Virus record (IMG/VR): IMGVR_UViG_3300009370_000122
Span: 1-30,304 of that record
Length of the DNA stretch: 30,304 nt
Source: a virus
Strand: one strand, 5' to 3'
The translations under genes were made by a program, and so were the position numbers. The notes under the pieces are model-generated. The model was not told the DNA's origin, searched no databases, and saw nothing but the letters and a program-made list of their open reading frames with translations. Positions 11,401 to 18,720 of the stretch are shown piece by piece. How positions within the stretch are numbered: position 1 is the stretch's first letter; each line of letters starts with the position of its first letter.

Positions 11401-11456
11401 TGATTATCTTCATTAAAATCATCATAATATGGATGTCTGTTAAAGTCGATAGGCAT
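5430..11456 (-). CDS. Giant DUF4815 virion structural protein
   Basis: A 2008-residue protein. Residues 1-64 (RHPYYDDFNEDNQYYRLLF, GRAVQARELTQIQTFFQNQL) are the characteristic start of DUF4815, a family of large structural proteins in T4-like phages. Around residues 1262-1296 comes the family's helical segment (RHTMKDIGRLAKRVENLEYY), then FKNGILVDNFNGHGVVDV, a VNPFDLQNFTGTLRVTP segment and, near 1547-1570, RSRDVIIHGEGLKPNHK. The usual next module, the DPLAQTF domain, is absent and is encoded by the adjacent downstream gene. The last about 400 residues are a beta-rich domain I do not recognise. The ATG at 11456 is preceded by AAAGGAAA and by a CTAAATA box 33 bases upstream. In position it replaces T4 genes 9/10 after gene 8. 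A baseplate-periphery or fibre-connecting role is inferred. Confidence 0.9.
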   Translation of the reverse strand: MPIDFNRHPYYDDFNEDNQYYRLLFQPGRAVQARELTQIQTFFQNQLERLGKHIFKDGAKVWGGKIIYDRNDTKWLAVKAQDIHGNPVRIRDITPGLLIRKTSQASSGGADIAVEARITGVIPAELHDPDTIYFKWLKGEDEGFGADETLRICDAVSGRVRYTVTTLELDSQNKQRHYGSSSSFTVEPGVYFWKGLFIKSAGGSIKLAKYNNTTTYRVGLAISESIDQTDPRSLDPSSHTSNYSAPGADRYKVETTLIKIGEGVLFDERTVPNFIEIARIDTGNLLVSEDGTGDGIYSVLGRELAKRTYEESGNYIVQGYNINVKNKTTRDNPKLVAKLSEGVSYVKGNRHSLNHQNIVEVDKGRDLLTEDLNLKNDYGDNFVLVYDRAAAVAHPENANGLFVVGSGAGKSTADTDLEGRRGEAVSVHCVPHKLVRDHSLTTTDTWNSTLIGTVRPIQMVYNKKASTKSKQAGRLGDVYSLWLGDFQSSPIANVTSVTNIITDVSATGNAAFTTYTHSTWPNGITANDKISAVGSSDANFNVDFRDVVTSNATAIVIAGGEFSGASTTGSPMSLHRTSGKNTSPYSTLVLDENSSAAWNGSYIGASISVGNCSPRTIVDYVGTNSSAETKYNIRNGWSKRGMVILDRPLEEDGAPYIPQYGDKYTINLTMKQARSVVYNQNMTSTGVGQYPATLNQMWDIDPISGIKDKDISLLTDEVYGNRVDGECKYNKYGETPEGEDALLFSTGRQATKTLKTVGTFDGGLAGNTIVYYTECSVKTAGGSAATLDFGTAPVASDFVFFARPKAYPYSTTLDTDSTAEIKENFILSNMTTGEILTDKITRVVVDGADNITVTTSPNFASGQKYVLIFTARAEFASPAYKSRIAANTSHSITVPASGDLTDFSRGQVYVADGYGTTSGSRISLLKPDGFKLHKVVHQVDNTTANTDIANADKDVTSRFSFDSGQRDMFYDNASIILKPDVDAPTGNLFVIFDHFKRMSGPKGGTDFNGAAAAENITSPSYFSVDSYQYTTDIVLSSVSTAGFKVGQRITSNSGVSAYVAEYANNTGNYAKVSLIDVTSSPSSTTAKFVADEFIKGFNPDAAAGEGATVAGKIKTLTEADLKYSEIPVYTSRGKKTYPLRNMLDFRAYVSSNTRTSDTISDSLMAPIPTRSSIKAGRGGGAGLALRTNPMTTPVKLKHFSGRIDKLVVTDDGNYKMIRGTSAVNPYPPKDDDNDKSLTLFTLEIPPYTFESKEVQIKENLARRHTMKDIGRLAKRVENLEYYVSLNALEKAASEMDVTFADGTSRFKNGILVDNFNGHGVVDVLKNGSAVGKGVMRPRGIPGTRGAYNLHMATYSDETKHSAGIATTGARATRPEVVMLDYTVKPLITQPVATDAESVNPFDLQNFTGTLRVTPDNDRWMDTTKIPEYNSFVNGVLDNLAGIDETDPKYEGDDGQQLLYDDIANAIKAMPDFWDDISGALRPGDDIIGTSFHNSDESMNAAEVGKNISLQGVTDQKFNTSEIDAAITTHGLTDGMIKNTGILPYIRSRDVIIHGEGLKPNHKATVLFENVGVERYFSRANEIYLSRTGTDLFQPEIDGSYEVIRLSSGAETANAVLLAVREPNFRDSKTAAEGTLIGYIVPEFNEESGQIKYSQFADGYYDANWAASGADIKSHGFQGTASGRTITGFNSGAIATLTTGGTTHYYNGHYSGQARNTSSNTTHIHLSPDAHRYVPNNFGDDTKLDKNLGLPKETIIKIVEGAGAGQECKANNLIYTEGSTNTPVIELVSTAQGSTGLSTAIDGTSVYTIGMRSINPNNREQGITQVGSRGDMTNHYGEKLGILHLPSSTRTEWTAGRKLVEIIDRYSKEEWLVSSYASAYYHAEGQEQEEVEASPKRLEMLKEVRSRLNAFRINDHPEDLGYVPAVNNEDGTEGRLAVVTGVEVANGTWTAINTHGIAFVQGGGEFGTISETTQELLASSLSGVWQYLKDEFPGIYEKYYSIHGGVQIE

Positions 11457-11488
11457 GAGATTTCCTTTTAAAATCTAACTTCTTATAT

Positions 11489-11495
11489 TATTTAG
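11489..11495 (-). promoter_or_regulatory. Candidate late promoter (CTAAATA)
   Basis: The minus strand reads CTAAATA 33 bases before the ATG of the DUF4815 gene, overlapping the stop codon of gp8. CTAAATA/TATAAATA is the type of -10-like box used by T4-like phages with a gp55-family late sigma factor. The distance to the start codon is close to that of the boxes before gp8 (30 bases) and gp48 (36 bases). The motif is AT-rich and short, so chance occurrence is possible; the repeated spacing is the main support. Confidence 0.4.
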
Positions 11496-13213
11496 AACTC
11501 AAAAACAAATTTAAAATTTTCTTTTTGGTCTATTCTTCTTGTAATTGGAGAAATGTTTTCATGATATAATATTTCTCCTGTATATTTAGCAAGTTGAGGA
11601 TTAATTACTGAATTCACAGGTTTTATTTCTGAATTAATTGGATACTTATGAAATGCCAAATTGGCACTTGCAATTGTTGCAGTATCTCCTAATCTATTAT
11701 AAACAACATCTCCATTTGCAAACTGCCCCTGCACATCCGATAATGCCAAATATTGATTCTGAGAATCTCCACAAATACTATGAACTAGGCCCGATGCAGA
11801 TTCAGATCCAACCGGGTCACTCGTATTGTACACCCTTTGGTCTTTTTCAAATTTAATACTGGTCGGAGAAGCAAAATAAAGAGTTGTTCGTGCATCATAA
11901 GACGCACCATATGCAGGCAGTCCAGTAACAGAATTTATTGGATTCTTTATCAAACCCACCTGTCGAATTTCATTATTATATCCTGCAAAAATTCCTGTCT
12001 GATGATCTTTTGGTAGAGGGGTTTCTGGAGAAACAATTACATATTTTGCATTCAATTCCATCAGAGGATTATATCCATGGCCTCCGCCCGATGGGGGAAT
12101 TGCAAGATCTACCAATGCACCCGTACCGTCATACAGAGAATTTGTTGTGGCATGATAATGGCCCAAAACAGAAACAGTTGCATCTGAATTTGCATAATTA
12201 GTTCCGGTCAATGCAACATCAATAGAAGTAACATTTCCATATCTGTTAACATTTCCAATTCCCAAAAATCCTCGACCATTTATATCGCCAGATACAGTCA
12301 CTATCGGACCAATCTTAAACATGTCTCCATTTGCAATATTACTGACCGAAGTATTAAAAAATAAATTTGTTGCCTTGTCTTGTGAATATCCAACATCTCT
12401 CTCGACACCATCAGGCCAAGAATCAGAAATTCTCCTATAAGTCCCCTTTGCTTTTCCTGATGTAATCATGAATGCACAATTATTATAGTAGTCTTGTTGG
12501 ATCGCCAGACCAGAATCTGCAATTATTTTCAACTGGTTTGTTGCAGAGTTTGCATGAACCGTTGTGTAAATAGTTGCATTCGAGGCAAGGGCAGAATAGC
12601 TGCCATTGACAAATCCGTGCCCGCGATAATATGCACCAATTCCTGTACTACTGTTTGCAGAAATGGGAAGATGAAGAATCCTTCCTAATTTACTAAAACT
12701 CGAAACATCTCCATCTCTGAATGCAGGAATTACGGTTGATGTTGCAAACTTTTTGAAAGTTGTTTCTGGAATGGTATACATATATTTCCAGACATATCCA
12801 TCAATTTCTTTCGTGGCTCCCAAGTTTTTGTGTGTTGGTTTTGACGAAGATGGAGAATATCCATTGTTGTCAATACATTTATATACATCTCTGTCCATCA
12901 CTCCTGCAAGAACATGATAATTGGTCCCCAACTTGGTGTTTGCAGAATGATACATTTCATATTTGGTTCCAGTCAACCAATCATTTCGCTTAATTCCAAG
13001 AGAAACTTGATTTCGATTGACACGAACCAAACCAGCCATTTTGTTCCATATATTATTATGATCTGCGGGAACATCATTTGCCGAAGGAGGATTGTCTTCG
13101 TCGGCCCAGGCGGCAACCTTTCCTACATAAAGATATATAGGATCTCTTGCAAATGAATGTGCAAATGTGTTTGCGTTGTATACGCTAAACTTTTTTCCAA
13201 TAAAAGATGGCAA
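11492..13213 (-). CDS. gp8: Baseplate wedge subunit gp8
   Basis: A 573-residue protein similar to T4 gp8, which bridges gp7 and gp10 in the baseplate wedge. The N-terminal half has the family order: IYLYVGKVAAWADEDNPP, then WNKMAGLVRVNRNQVSLGIK and NDW, then DRDVYKCIDN and a DGYVWKYMYTIPE segment. The C-terminus GEILYHENISPITRRIDQKE aligns with the T4 ending GEMIYMENRPPIIMAMDQTE and both finish in a Phe-rich strand. It is about 240 residues longer than T4 gp8 (334), with the extra beta-rich sequence between residues 190 and 500. The start is TTG, because no in-frame ATG lies near and AGGAG at 13223-13227 is correctly spaced. It sits between the gene-7-position protein and the DUF4815 protein, as T4 gene 8 sits between 7 and 9. 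Confidence 0.9.
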   Translation of the reverse strand: MPSFIGKKFSVYNANTFAHSFARDPIYLYVGKVAAWADEDNPPSANDVPADHNNIWNKMAGLVRVNRNQVSLGIKRNDWLTGTKYEMYHSANTKLGTNYHVLAGVMDRDVYKCIDNNGYSPSSSKPTHKNLGATKEIDGYVWKYMYTIPETTFKKFATSTVIPAFRDGDVSSFSKLGRILHLPISANSSTGIGAYYRGHGFVNGSYSALASNATIYTTVHANSATNQLKIIADSGLAIQQDYYNNCAFMITSGKAKGTYRRISDSWPDGVERDVGYSQDKATNLFFNTSVSNIANGDMFKIGPIVTVSGDINGRGFLGIGNVNRYGNVTSIDVALTGTNYANSDATVSVLGHYHATTNSLYDGTGALVDLAIPPSGGGHGYNPLMELNAKYVIVSPETPLPKDHQTGIFAGYNNEIRQVGLIKNPINSVTGLPAYGASYDARTTLYFASPTSIKFEKDQRVYNTSDPVGSESASGLVHSICGDSQNQYLALSDVQGQFANGDVVYNRLGDTATIASANLAFHKYPINSEIKPVNSVINPQLAKYTGEILYHENISPITRRIDQKENFKFVFEF

Positions 13214-13222
13214 AGAGTATGT

Positions 13223-13227
13223 CTCCT
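13223..13227 (-). promoter_or_regulatory. Ribosome binding site for TTG-started gp8
   Basis: The minus strand reads AGGAG, 9 bases before the TTG at 13211-13213. It fixes the start of gp8 at this non-ATG codon: the codons just upstream contain no in-frame ATG, and the next methionine downstream lies far inside the conserved domain. Confidence 0.6.
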
Positions 13228-13243
13228 GACAGATGTATATTAC

Positions 13244-13251
13244 TATTTATA
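13244..13251 (-). promoter_or_regulatory. Late promoter, exact TATAAATA
   Basis: The minus strand carries TATAAATA, identical to the T4 late promoter -10 consensus, 30 bases before the gp8 start and in the 47-base gap after the gene-7-position gene. Distance and orientation fit a late promoter that would drive gp8 and the fibre-proximal genes independently of upstream read-through. Confidence 0.6.
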
Positions 13252-13260
13252 ATACATTAT

Positions 13261-16200
13261 TTAATAATTAATATTCCAATTATTTGCTCCAACTGCTGTG
13301 GGGGCATTGTATCTATATGGATGCGGATGATTATTTCCTGACACATACACCCAATCTATCTGGTTTACTGTTTCGACGCCTGCATTCATATCATACCGCA
13401 AATATGTAATTTTCTTTCCTACCCATTCAGCCTGACCAGACAAGTCAAAATACTTCTCCGTCCAGACATTAAGCCCGTTGTGGCCATCATCTCCGAGATC
13501 AGGGAGGGAATGTAAGGTTTCACTATCATCGTTCTTCCATTTGAATGCATATGTGTTTGATGTTGGCTCCATTCCGGCGGCGGTCATCTTATATCTAAAT
13601 CCTACCTTGTCATATGCGGCTCCATGAATGTGGGTCGGCAAGGTAATTTGCATTGTCTGTTGACCAGACCCGGTGACTTGAATATAATTATTGGAATCTC
13701 CGCCTTCCCACACATATGTAATGGGGACAGAGGAATGCTGGTTCAAAAACTCCCATCCATTTTGCGTGTTTGCATATTCCCACCGATATACTTCGGTTTC
13801 GTTTGTGGTTCCGTCTTTGTGAATTAGATGTTCTTGCAGTCTATATTTGTGAGCCAGATACCCTTCGACAAGTGCAATTTTTGTATTTGAAAGTTTTTCA
13901 TTGAATACAACAATTTCTGCAATATCTCCGTCCCAACTTGCAGTTCCGTATGGATATTTTGCATTCACACCATGAGTTCCTGTGTCCCAAATTGTATTAT
14001 TTGATGGTGCCCAGGCACCAATCGAAGTAACATAATTCTGCTGTAATTGATTACTCAACCCAGTTCGACTCAAATCGTTTGAAATATTATTAATTTCTGA
14101 ATTTGAAAACCGACGACCATCAACATGGAAATTCAAAAGTTCGGAAGTTGACCCAGATGCAGCATTGATAGAAACACCAACAATTCTGAATACATTTTTT
14201 CCTGTGGCATAAGAAGTATTTGTCAAAGGTCTGGCAGTATTGGGAGAGGCGGCCCCGAACGTCGAAACCGTTGCCGTATTTGTCTGCTCAATTCCACCTG
14301 TTGAATTTGTTGTATTGATTAAAACGGCGCCCATTGTTCCATCAACATCATATCCTAAAGATAACGTTCCGGGCTGGTTTAATGCGCCGTCTGATAGAGA
14401 GTCCTTGTTTCCGCCATACCCAGAATTGATTATCATTGGATTAAGAGTGGAGTCATAAAATGAAGAATTGATTGTAAGATTAGATTGAACAACCGCCATG
14501 ACTGTCCATGTATTTGCAACAGGAACGGAAAGTGTATTAGAAGCAAGACTCTTTGTTGCCTGTAAGCCTACAGTCGGAGGCTTGTCTGTTCCCGGGCCAC
14601 CAATGGAACTCCATTCATATACCTTGCTTGCGCTTCCTGTGTGGTCAGACCACACATAGGCAGATCTCCTTGGCGTTGGATTATTGATTACTGTATTTGC
14701 CGAAAAGCGAATCGCAGGCATACCGTTAATTGCATTGGCAACATACTGAGGGGTATAAAAAATTCCACCATGAGTATTTGCATACACATGATGCTTGTTT
14801 GGGCTTCGGTCGTTCCATGAAATAACGTTTGCTCCAGAGTATCCTGGCTTGACATATGGAGTTTTATATGGGAAAACGGCATCATATCCATGAGCAGTCC
14901 CGCTTGTGCCCTCGCCCGTAAGGCCGGGAATCCAGCCATGAACAGTATTAGAATATTCTTCGAGCATAAACCCATCGAACCATTGTACTACATTTGCCGA
15001 ATAGTCTCCTCCGGCTGGGATTCTATGAGGAATGCTTATTGACAGCCGGGCCCGGGTTGCCGGAGATCTCCGCATATCCAATGTTGTTGCATTTCTTTGC
15101 CATACATAGTTTTCTTGCAACCCATAGCCACGGACATGGCCCACCTGGCTATAAAAATCGGAATCTCCATACTCAGAAGATACATGAGAATGTGTGGAAT
15201 TTACCCTTAAAACAGTAGAAGAATTTGCGGTAGCCAGGGTTGCAGACATCCCACTATAATTTTGTCCCTGAGCCACCTCAGTCATAACATTCGATGTCAT
15301 TTCCCAATAACTAAGAACCCACATTTTGAATGGTTCTAATACAATTGGATAATAATAATCAGAGCGGCCGCCTGCCTGCCAATATTTTTGGTCATCTGGG
15401 TTATAGTGCAAGCCGACTTGGGAGAGTGTTGTCCAACTATCTGAAGTTAGTTTTAATATGTTTTTGTCCAAACCTCTTTTATTTTTTGTGTCCGCAGCCA
15501 ATCCAAGACGGTCGCGGGCATCCCCACCATCAGAAAATAACATCGAAGACACCGAAGCATTATTTGCTGACACATTTCTATAGGTTTGGCCAATGTGGTC
15601 AAAATCGTCAGGAACAATTACACCAGTATCATCAAAGTCAGAAAACCAACCGAGGGGAAGACGATTTTTAGTTGAGCCAAAAACTGCATTTGAGGTTCCT
15701 CCCGGAACATCTCTCTTGACCTGAAAATTTTCTGGAACAACCGAATCTGCGCTCCACCATCCTGCAAGGGAATCCAGAGATTCCGGGGAGAAGGTGTCGA
15801 GGAGGTTTGTGTTGGAACGTTCTTTTACGTCAATTACATAGATGTCAGTGTTTCCAAAATTACCGACGCCTCTGGAAGAGGAAAAGGCAATCTGGGTGCC
15901 ATCAGGGGACCATGCGGGGCCCCGATCAACCGCAACATTACTCGTCAGCCATATCGGATTACTTCCATCTTCGTTCATCACTTTAATATCAAAATTGTGA
16001 TTGGGCGGGGCCGAATCGGCATGAGCCATATTCCATGATTGAATGGCAACCTTGGTGCCATCGGGGGACCACCGTGGATAGTAATCATTCATGACACCGG
16101 GGGGGTGGATAGAAGGAGAATGATTTGGGATTTTCGTCCGATTCGTCCCATCTGCATTCATCACAAAGATTTTATTGTAATTACCAGACCCAGCATCATT

Positions 16201-18696
16201 CGGATGCGGGTAGGAGTAAAAGCCAATCTTGGTGCCGTCAGGGGACCATGAAGGACCGCGATCACCCGTAGCACTATTCGTGAGTCTCGTCTGGTTTGTT
16301 CCATCTGCGTTTATCACATAGATTTGGTCCCTGAATTCGCCCTCGGCGATGGCTGTGTTTGCGACAAAGGCAATCTTGGTGCCATCGGGGGACCATGCGG
16401 GCTGCCGCTTTCTTGGAAGGTCGGCGATGGGCGCATCAGCCCGCAGGGGAGTCACCGACTGAGCATCATGTGTGAGTCTTGTTAAAGACGCTGCCGTGTG
16501 AAACGGAAATTCGTCGGTATCAACAACTCCGCCCGCATCCATCACATAAATCTCATTTTGATATGAACCAACAGGAGCATACGCATCAGCATCCCCCCAC
16601 AGCCAGCTATGTATTTTTGACTCAAAGGCAATCTTGGTGCCATCGGGGGACCATGCAGGGTACAAGCCGGACCCCCACCCTGGCATGAGGCTCCGAACAT
16701 TAGTTCCATCGACATCCATCTTAAAAATTTCATAGAGGGTCAGGGCGGGATTGGTATAGCGGGAGAAAGCAATCTGGGTGCCATCGGGGGACCATGCAGG
16801 GTATTGGTCGATGAGTAACGAATTGTCTGTAAGTTGTGTAATCTTCCCAGGCTTCACATCAATCATGTCACTCATTCTTCGAGAACTCTCTGAAATTGTC
16901 GTGCCGAACATCTTCATTCCGGCTGGATGAACTGCCTCGCGGACGACCGTTGCATAGTCTTTTATTTGTTGTTTGGAACGAATATCATATGCATAGATTT
17001 GCCAATAATGGCCATCCTGTATATGTGCCCCTGTTGTCGAAAGAAGACTCCGCTCGTCACTATAACTTCCGCTATGCATACCCAATTGAGTCTGCATGGG
17101 AGTAAGTTCTTCAAGAGAAATAAAATCAATCTGTGTGATTCCCTGTGAATATGTTGCACCATCTCCGGGCTCATTTACCTTGAAGGTTGGTTTGATGAAA
17201 GTGGTATTAAACGGAAGAAGCACTTCTCGATCTACTGCCTTCTGGGCAGAATTATAATATCGGGTTCCGCTCGTCAAATCCCTTCGGCCGCCATTGCCAT
17301 AATTCTTTGCAGAATAGGGAGAACCTCCAACATTTCTTCTTGTTTCTCTTCCCTTGAAATATGCCGTATATACAAAAAACTCATCATCAATTGCCTGCTT
17401 ATGAGAAACCAACCAAAGTGGATCTTCCCATTGATCTTTGTAATTGTCTGCACTCAACTTTCTGAGGTCATGACGAACGCAAGAAACTCCGGCCGAAAAG
17501 CGATTTCCTTCGGCAACAGATACGGCAGAATTTCCACCCAAATCCCTGGCACGAATGGACATTCGATAAAGACGATCCTCACCACCAATTCCCACATTCT
17601 TTGCAAATACAATATGTCTTTGATCGCCAGTCGCAGAAGCGAGCGTACTATTGTTTCCAATTTCTAATACAACCCCACCATATGAGCCATAGACATTGGA
17701 GACTAATTTAATTTCCCCGGTGCCGTCTCCGGTGGTATGCCATATTCCGGTATTGCTATAATCAATATTTGCAGACCCCCACGGAGGGTTTGTGCTATTT
17801 GCCCGCTGATGAACCAGCCCATCATACATAGAAATAACATTATTTGTAGATCCATACTGAAAATCCTCAAAAACCAACATACTTTTTGTCATGGGCAACA
17901 CTATTGTATTTGAAACTGTCGAATTGACATCATCCACATAAATATCTTCAAAGAAATCAAAATTTCCAGATTGATCTGTCATGTATATGTGGGCTGTAGA
18001 ACTTCCATGTTCAAGATATTTCATCGGGTCATAAATTTCAGTATTTGACACTCCAGAAGTATATGAAGTAGATGTGTTTCCAATTCTTCCTGTAATAAAC
18101 GAGTCACTTCCCCCTGGAAGAACTTGGACCCGTTCTACAGTTCCGTATGCGCCCGAAGTGGCCCCAACAATCCTCGTATTCTCAATGTCATTCAGATTTT
18201 CAACATAATTAACCCTAATCCTAGATTCTTTTGTATAATTTCCTCCGCTGGCAATCAAAACATCCTGAAACGGATAATAGAGTTCAATTTCATCATTAAA
18301 CAAAAGGCGAAAGAGCATCTTAAAGGAATCTTCTGTTCCTACTGCACGATAAAAATCAACTAGATTCTTATATAAAAGTCTTCGGTCGGCTGCATCTGCC
18401 ACCTGTTGGGGAAGACCGTGGCCATATTGTTTTTGAAAAGACCCAATAAACTTATCAAGATCTGTTGTATCAATATCATTAATATCGGTAATAACCTTTG
18501 TTGCATGATCTGCGCCATAATAATGAGAAAGGCCGTCCGAAGTCGCAATTCCAGAATTAGCCTGAGCAAGAAACTCATAATATTTTTCAATAAATGTAAC
18601 AAATTTAGGATGATCTCCCCGAATAAAATCCGGGATCTGTTCTGACACCAAAAGAGAAGTCTGATGCGTATTTGCAGTTTTAATTATTGCTGCCAT
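13261..18696 (-). CDS. Gene-7-position baseplate protein with TolB-type propeller and LamG-like extension
   Basis: An 1811-residue protein between gp6 and gp8, the place of T4 gp7. Residues 1-170 carry the start typical of this marine T4-like family: QIPDFIRGDHPKFVTFIEKYYEFL, then a helical part ending GTEDSFKMLFRLLFNDEIEL. The family's usual C-terminal signature, HPAGMKMFG, occurs at 590-598, so residues 1-605 look like the complete core, with a beta-rich domain at 260-500. About 1200 more residues follow. Residues 614-965 hold six PD40/TolB-type blades (xPxWSPDGTxIxF; Trp at 635, 682, 768, 817, 876, 929). A LamG/ConA-like pattern begins LAGWWSAD (about 975-981) and resumes at SWNDRSPN (Trp1294) to EGYLAHKYRL (about 1617). 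Residues 1640-1811 are another beta domain. Start ATG has AAGGGAA upstream. The core belongs in the wedge; the extension probably contacts the cell surface (inference). Confidence 0.85.
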   Translation of the reverse strand: MAAIIKTANTHQTSLLVSEQIPDFIRGDHPKFVTFIEKYYEFLAQANSGIATSDGLSHYYGADHATKVITDINDIDTTDLDKFIGSFQKQYGHGLPQQVADAADRRLLYKNLVDFYRAVGTEDSFKMLFRLLFNDEIELYYPFQDVLIASGGNYTKESRIRVNYVENLNDIENTRIVGATSGAYGTVERVQVLPGGSDSFITGRIGNTSTSYTSGVSNTEIYDPMKYLEHGSSTAHIYMTDQSGNFDFFEDIYVDDVNSTVSNTIVLPMTKSMLVFEDFQYGSTNNVISMYDGLVHQRANSTNPPWGSANIDYSNTGIWHTTGDGTGEIKLVSNVYGSYGGVVLEIGNNSTLASATGDQRHIVFAKNVGIGGEDRLYRMSIRARDLGGNSAVSVAEGNRFSAGVSCVRHDLRKLSADNYKDQWEDPLWLVSHKQAIDDEFFVYTAYFKGRETRRNVGGSPYSAKNYGNGGRRDLTSGTRYYNSAQKAVDREVLLPFNTTFIKPTFKVNEPGDGATYSQGITQIDFISLEELTPMQTQLGMHSGSYSDERSLLSTTGAHIQDGHYWQIYAYDIRSKQQIKDYATVVREAVHPAGMKMFGTTISESSRRMSDMIDVKPGKITQLTDNSLLIDQYPAWSPDGTQIAFSRYTNPALTLYEIFKMDVDGTNVRSLMPGWGSGLYPAWSPDGTKIAFESKIHSWLWGDADAYAPVGSYQNEIYVMDAGGVVDTDEFPFHTAASLTRLTHDAQSVTPLRADAPIADLPRKRQPAWSPDGTKIAFVANTAIAEGEFRDQIYVINADGTNQTRLTNSATGDRGPSWSPDGTKIGFYSYPHPNDAGSGNYNKIFVMNADGTNRTKIPNHSPSIHPPGVMNDYYPRWSPDGTKVAIQSWNMAHADSAPPNHNFDIKVMNEDGSNPIWLTSNVAVDRGPAWSPDGTQIAFSSSRGVGNFGNTDIYVIDVKERSNTNLLDTFSPESLDSLAGWWSADSVVPENFQVKRDVPGGTSNAVFGSTKNRLPLGWFSDFDDTGVIVPDDFDHIGQTYRNVSANNASVSSMLFSDGGDARDRLGLAADTKNKRGLDKNILKLTSDSWTTLSQVGLHYNPDDQKYWQAGGRSDYYYPIVLEPFKMWVLSYWEMTSNVMTEVAQGQNYSGMSATLATANSSTVLRVNSTHSHVSSEYGDSDFYSQVGHVRGYGLQENYVWQRNATTLDMRRSPATRARLSISIPHRIPAGGDYSANVVQWFDGFMLEEYSNTVHGWIPGLTGEGTSGTAHGYDAVFPYKTPYVKPGYSGANVISWNDRSPNKHHVYANTHGGIFYTPQYVANAINGMPAIRFSANTVINNPTPRRSAYVWSDHTGSASKVYEWSSIGGPGTDKPPTVGLQATKSLASNTLSVPVANTWTVMAVVQSNLTINSSFYDSTLNPMIINSGYGGNKDSLSDGALNQPGTLSLGYDVDGTMGAVLINTTNSTGGIEQTNTATVSTFGAASPNTARPLTNTSYATGKNVFRIVGVSINAASGSTSELLNFHVDGRRFSNSEINNISNDLSRTGLSNQLQQNYVTSIGAWAPSNNTIWDTGTHGVNAKYPYGTASWDGDIAEIVVFNEKLSNTKIALVEGYLAHKYRLQEHLIHKDGTTNETEVYRWEYANTQNGWEFLNQHSSVPITYVWEGGDSNNYIQVTGSGQQTMQITLPTHIHGAAYDKVGFRYKMTAAGMEPTSNTYAFKWKNDDSETLHSLPDLGDDGHNGLNVWTEKYFDLSGQAEWVGKKITYLRYDMNAGVETVNQIDWVYVSGNNHPHPYRYNAPTAVGANNWNINY
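15886..16800 (-). repeat. Six direct repeats encoding TolB-type propeller blades
   Basis: Six copies of a roughly 30-base unit, core GTGCCATCGGGGGACCATGC on the plus strand with few changes, occur at 15886-15919, 16045-16077, 16222-16253, 16370-16402, 16628-16660 and 16771-16800. Each encodes WSPDGT(K/Q) in the minus-strand frame. Spacing between the blade tryptophans is 47, 86, 49, 59 and 53 residues, so the blade cores are much more conserved than the loops. Similarity at DNA level, including synonymous positions, suggests recent duplication or gene conversion between blades. This is a repeat inside a gene, not a mobile element. Confidence 0.85.
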
Positions 18697-18720
18697 AATG
18701 TATACAGTTCCCTTTTATTA

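Noticed and set aside
15886-16800. CRISPR array or mobile repeat reading of the six 30-base repeats
   Set aside because: Spacing is irregular (about 140-260 bases), all copies are in frame inside one gene and encode the same WSPDGT motif, so they are protein-domain repeats.
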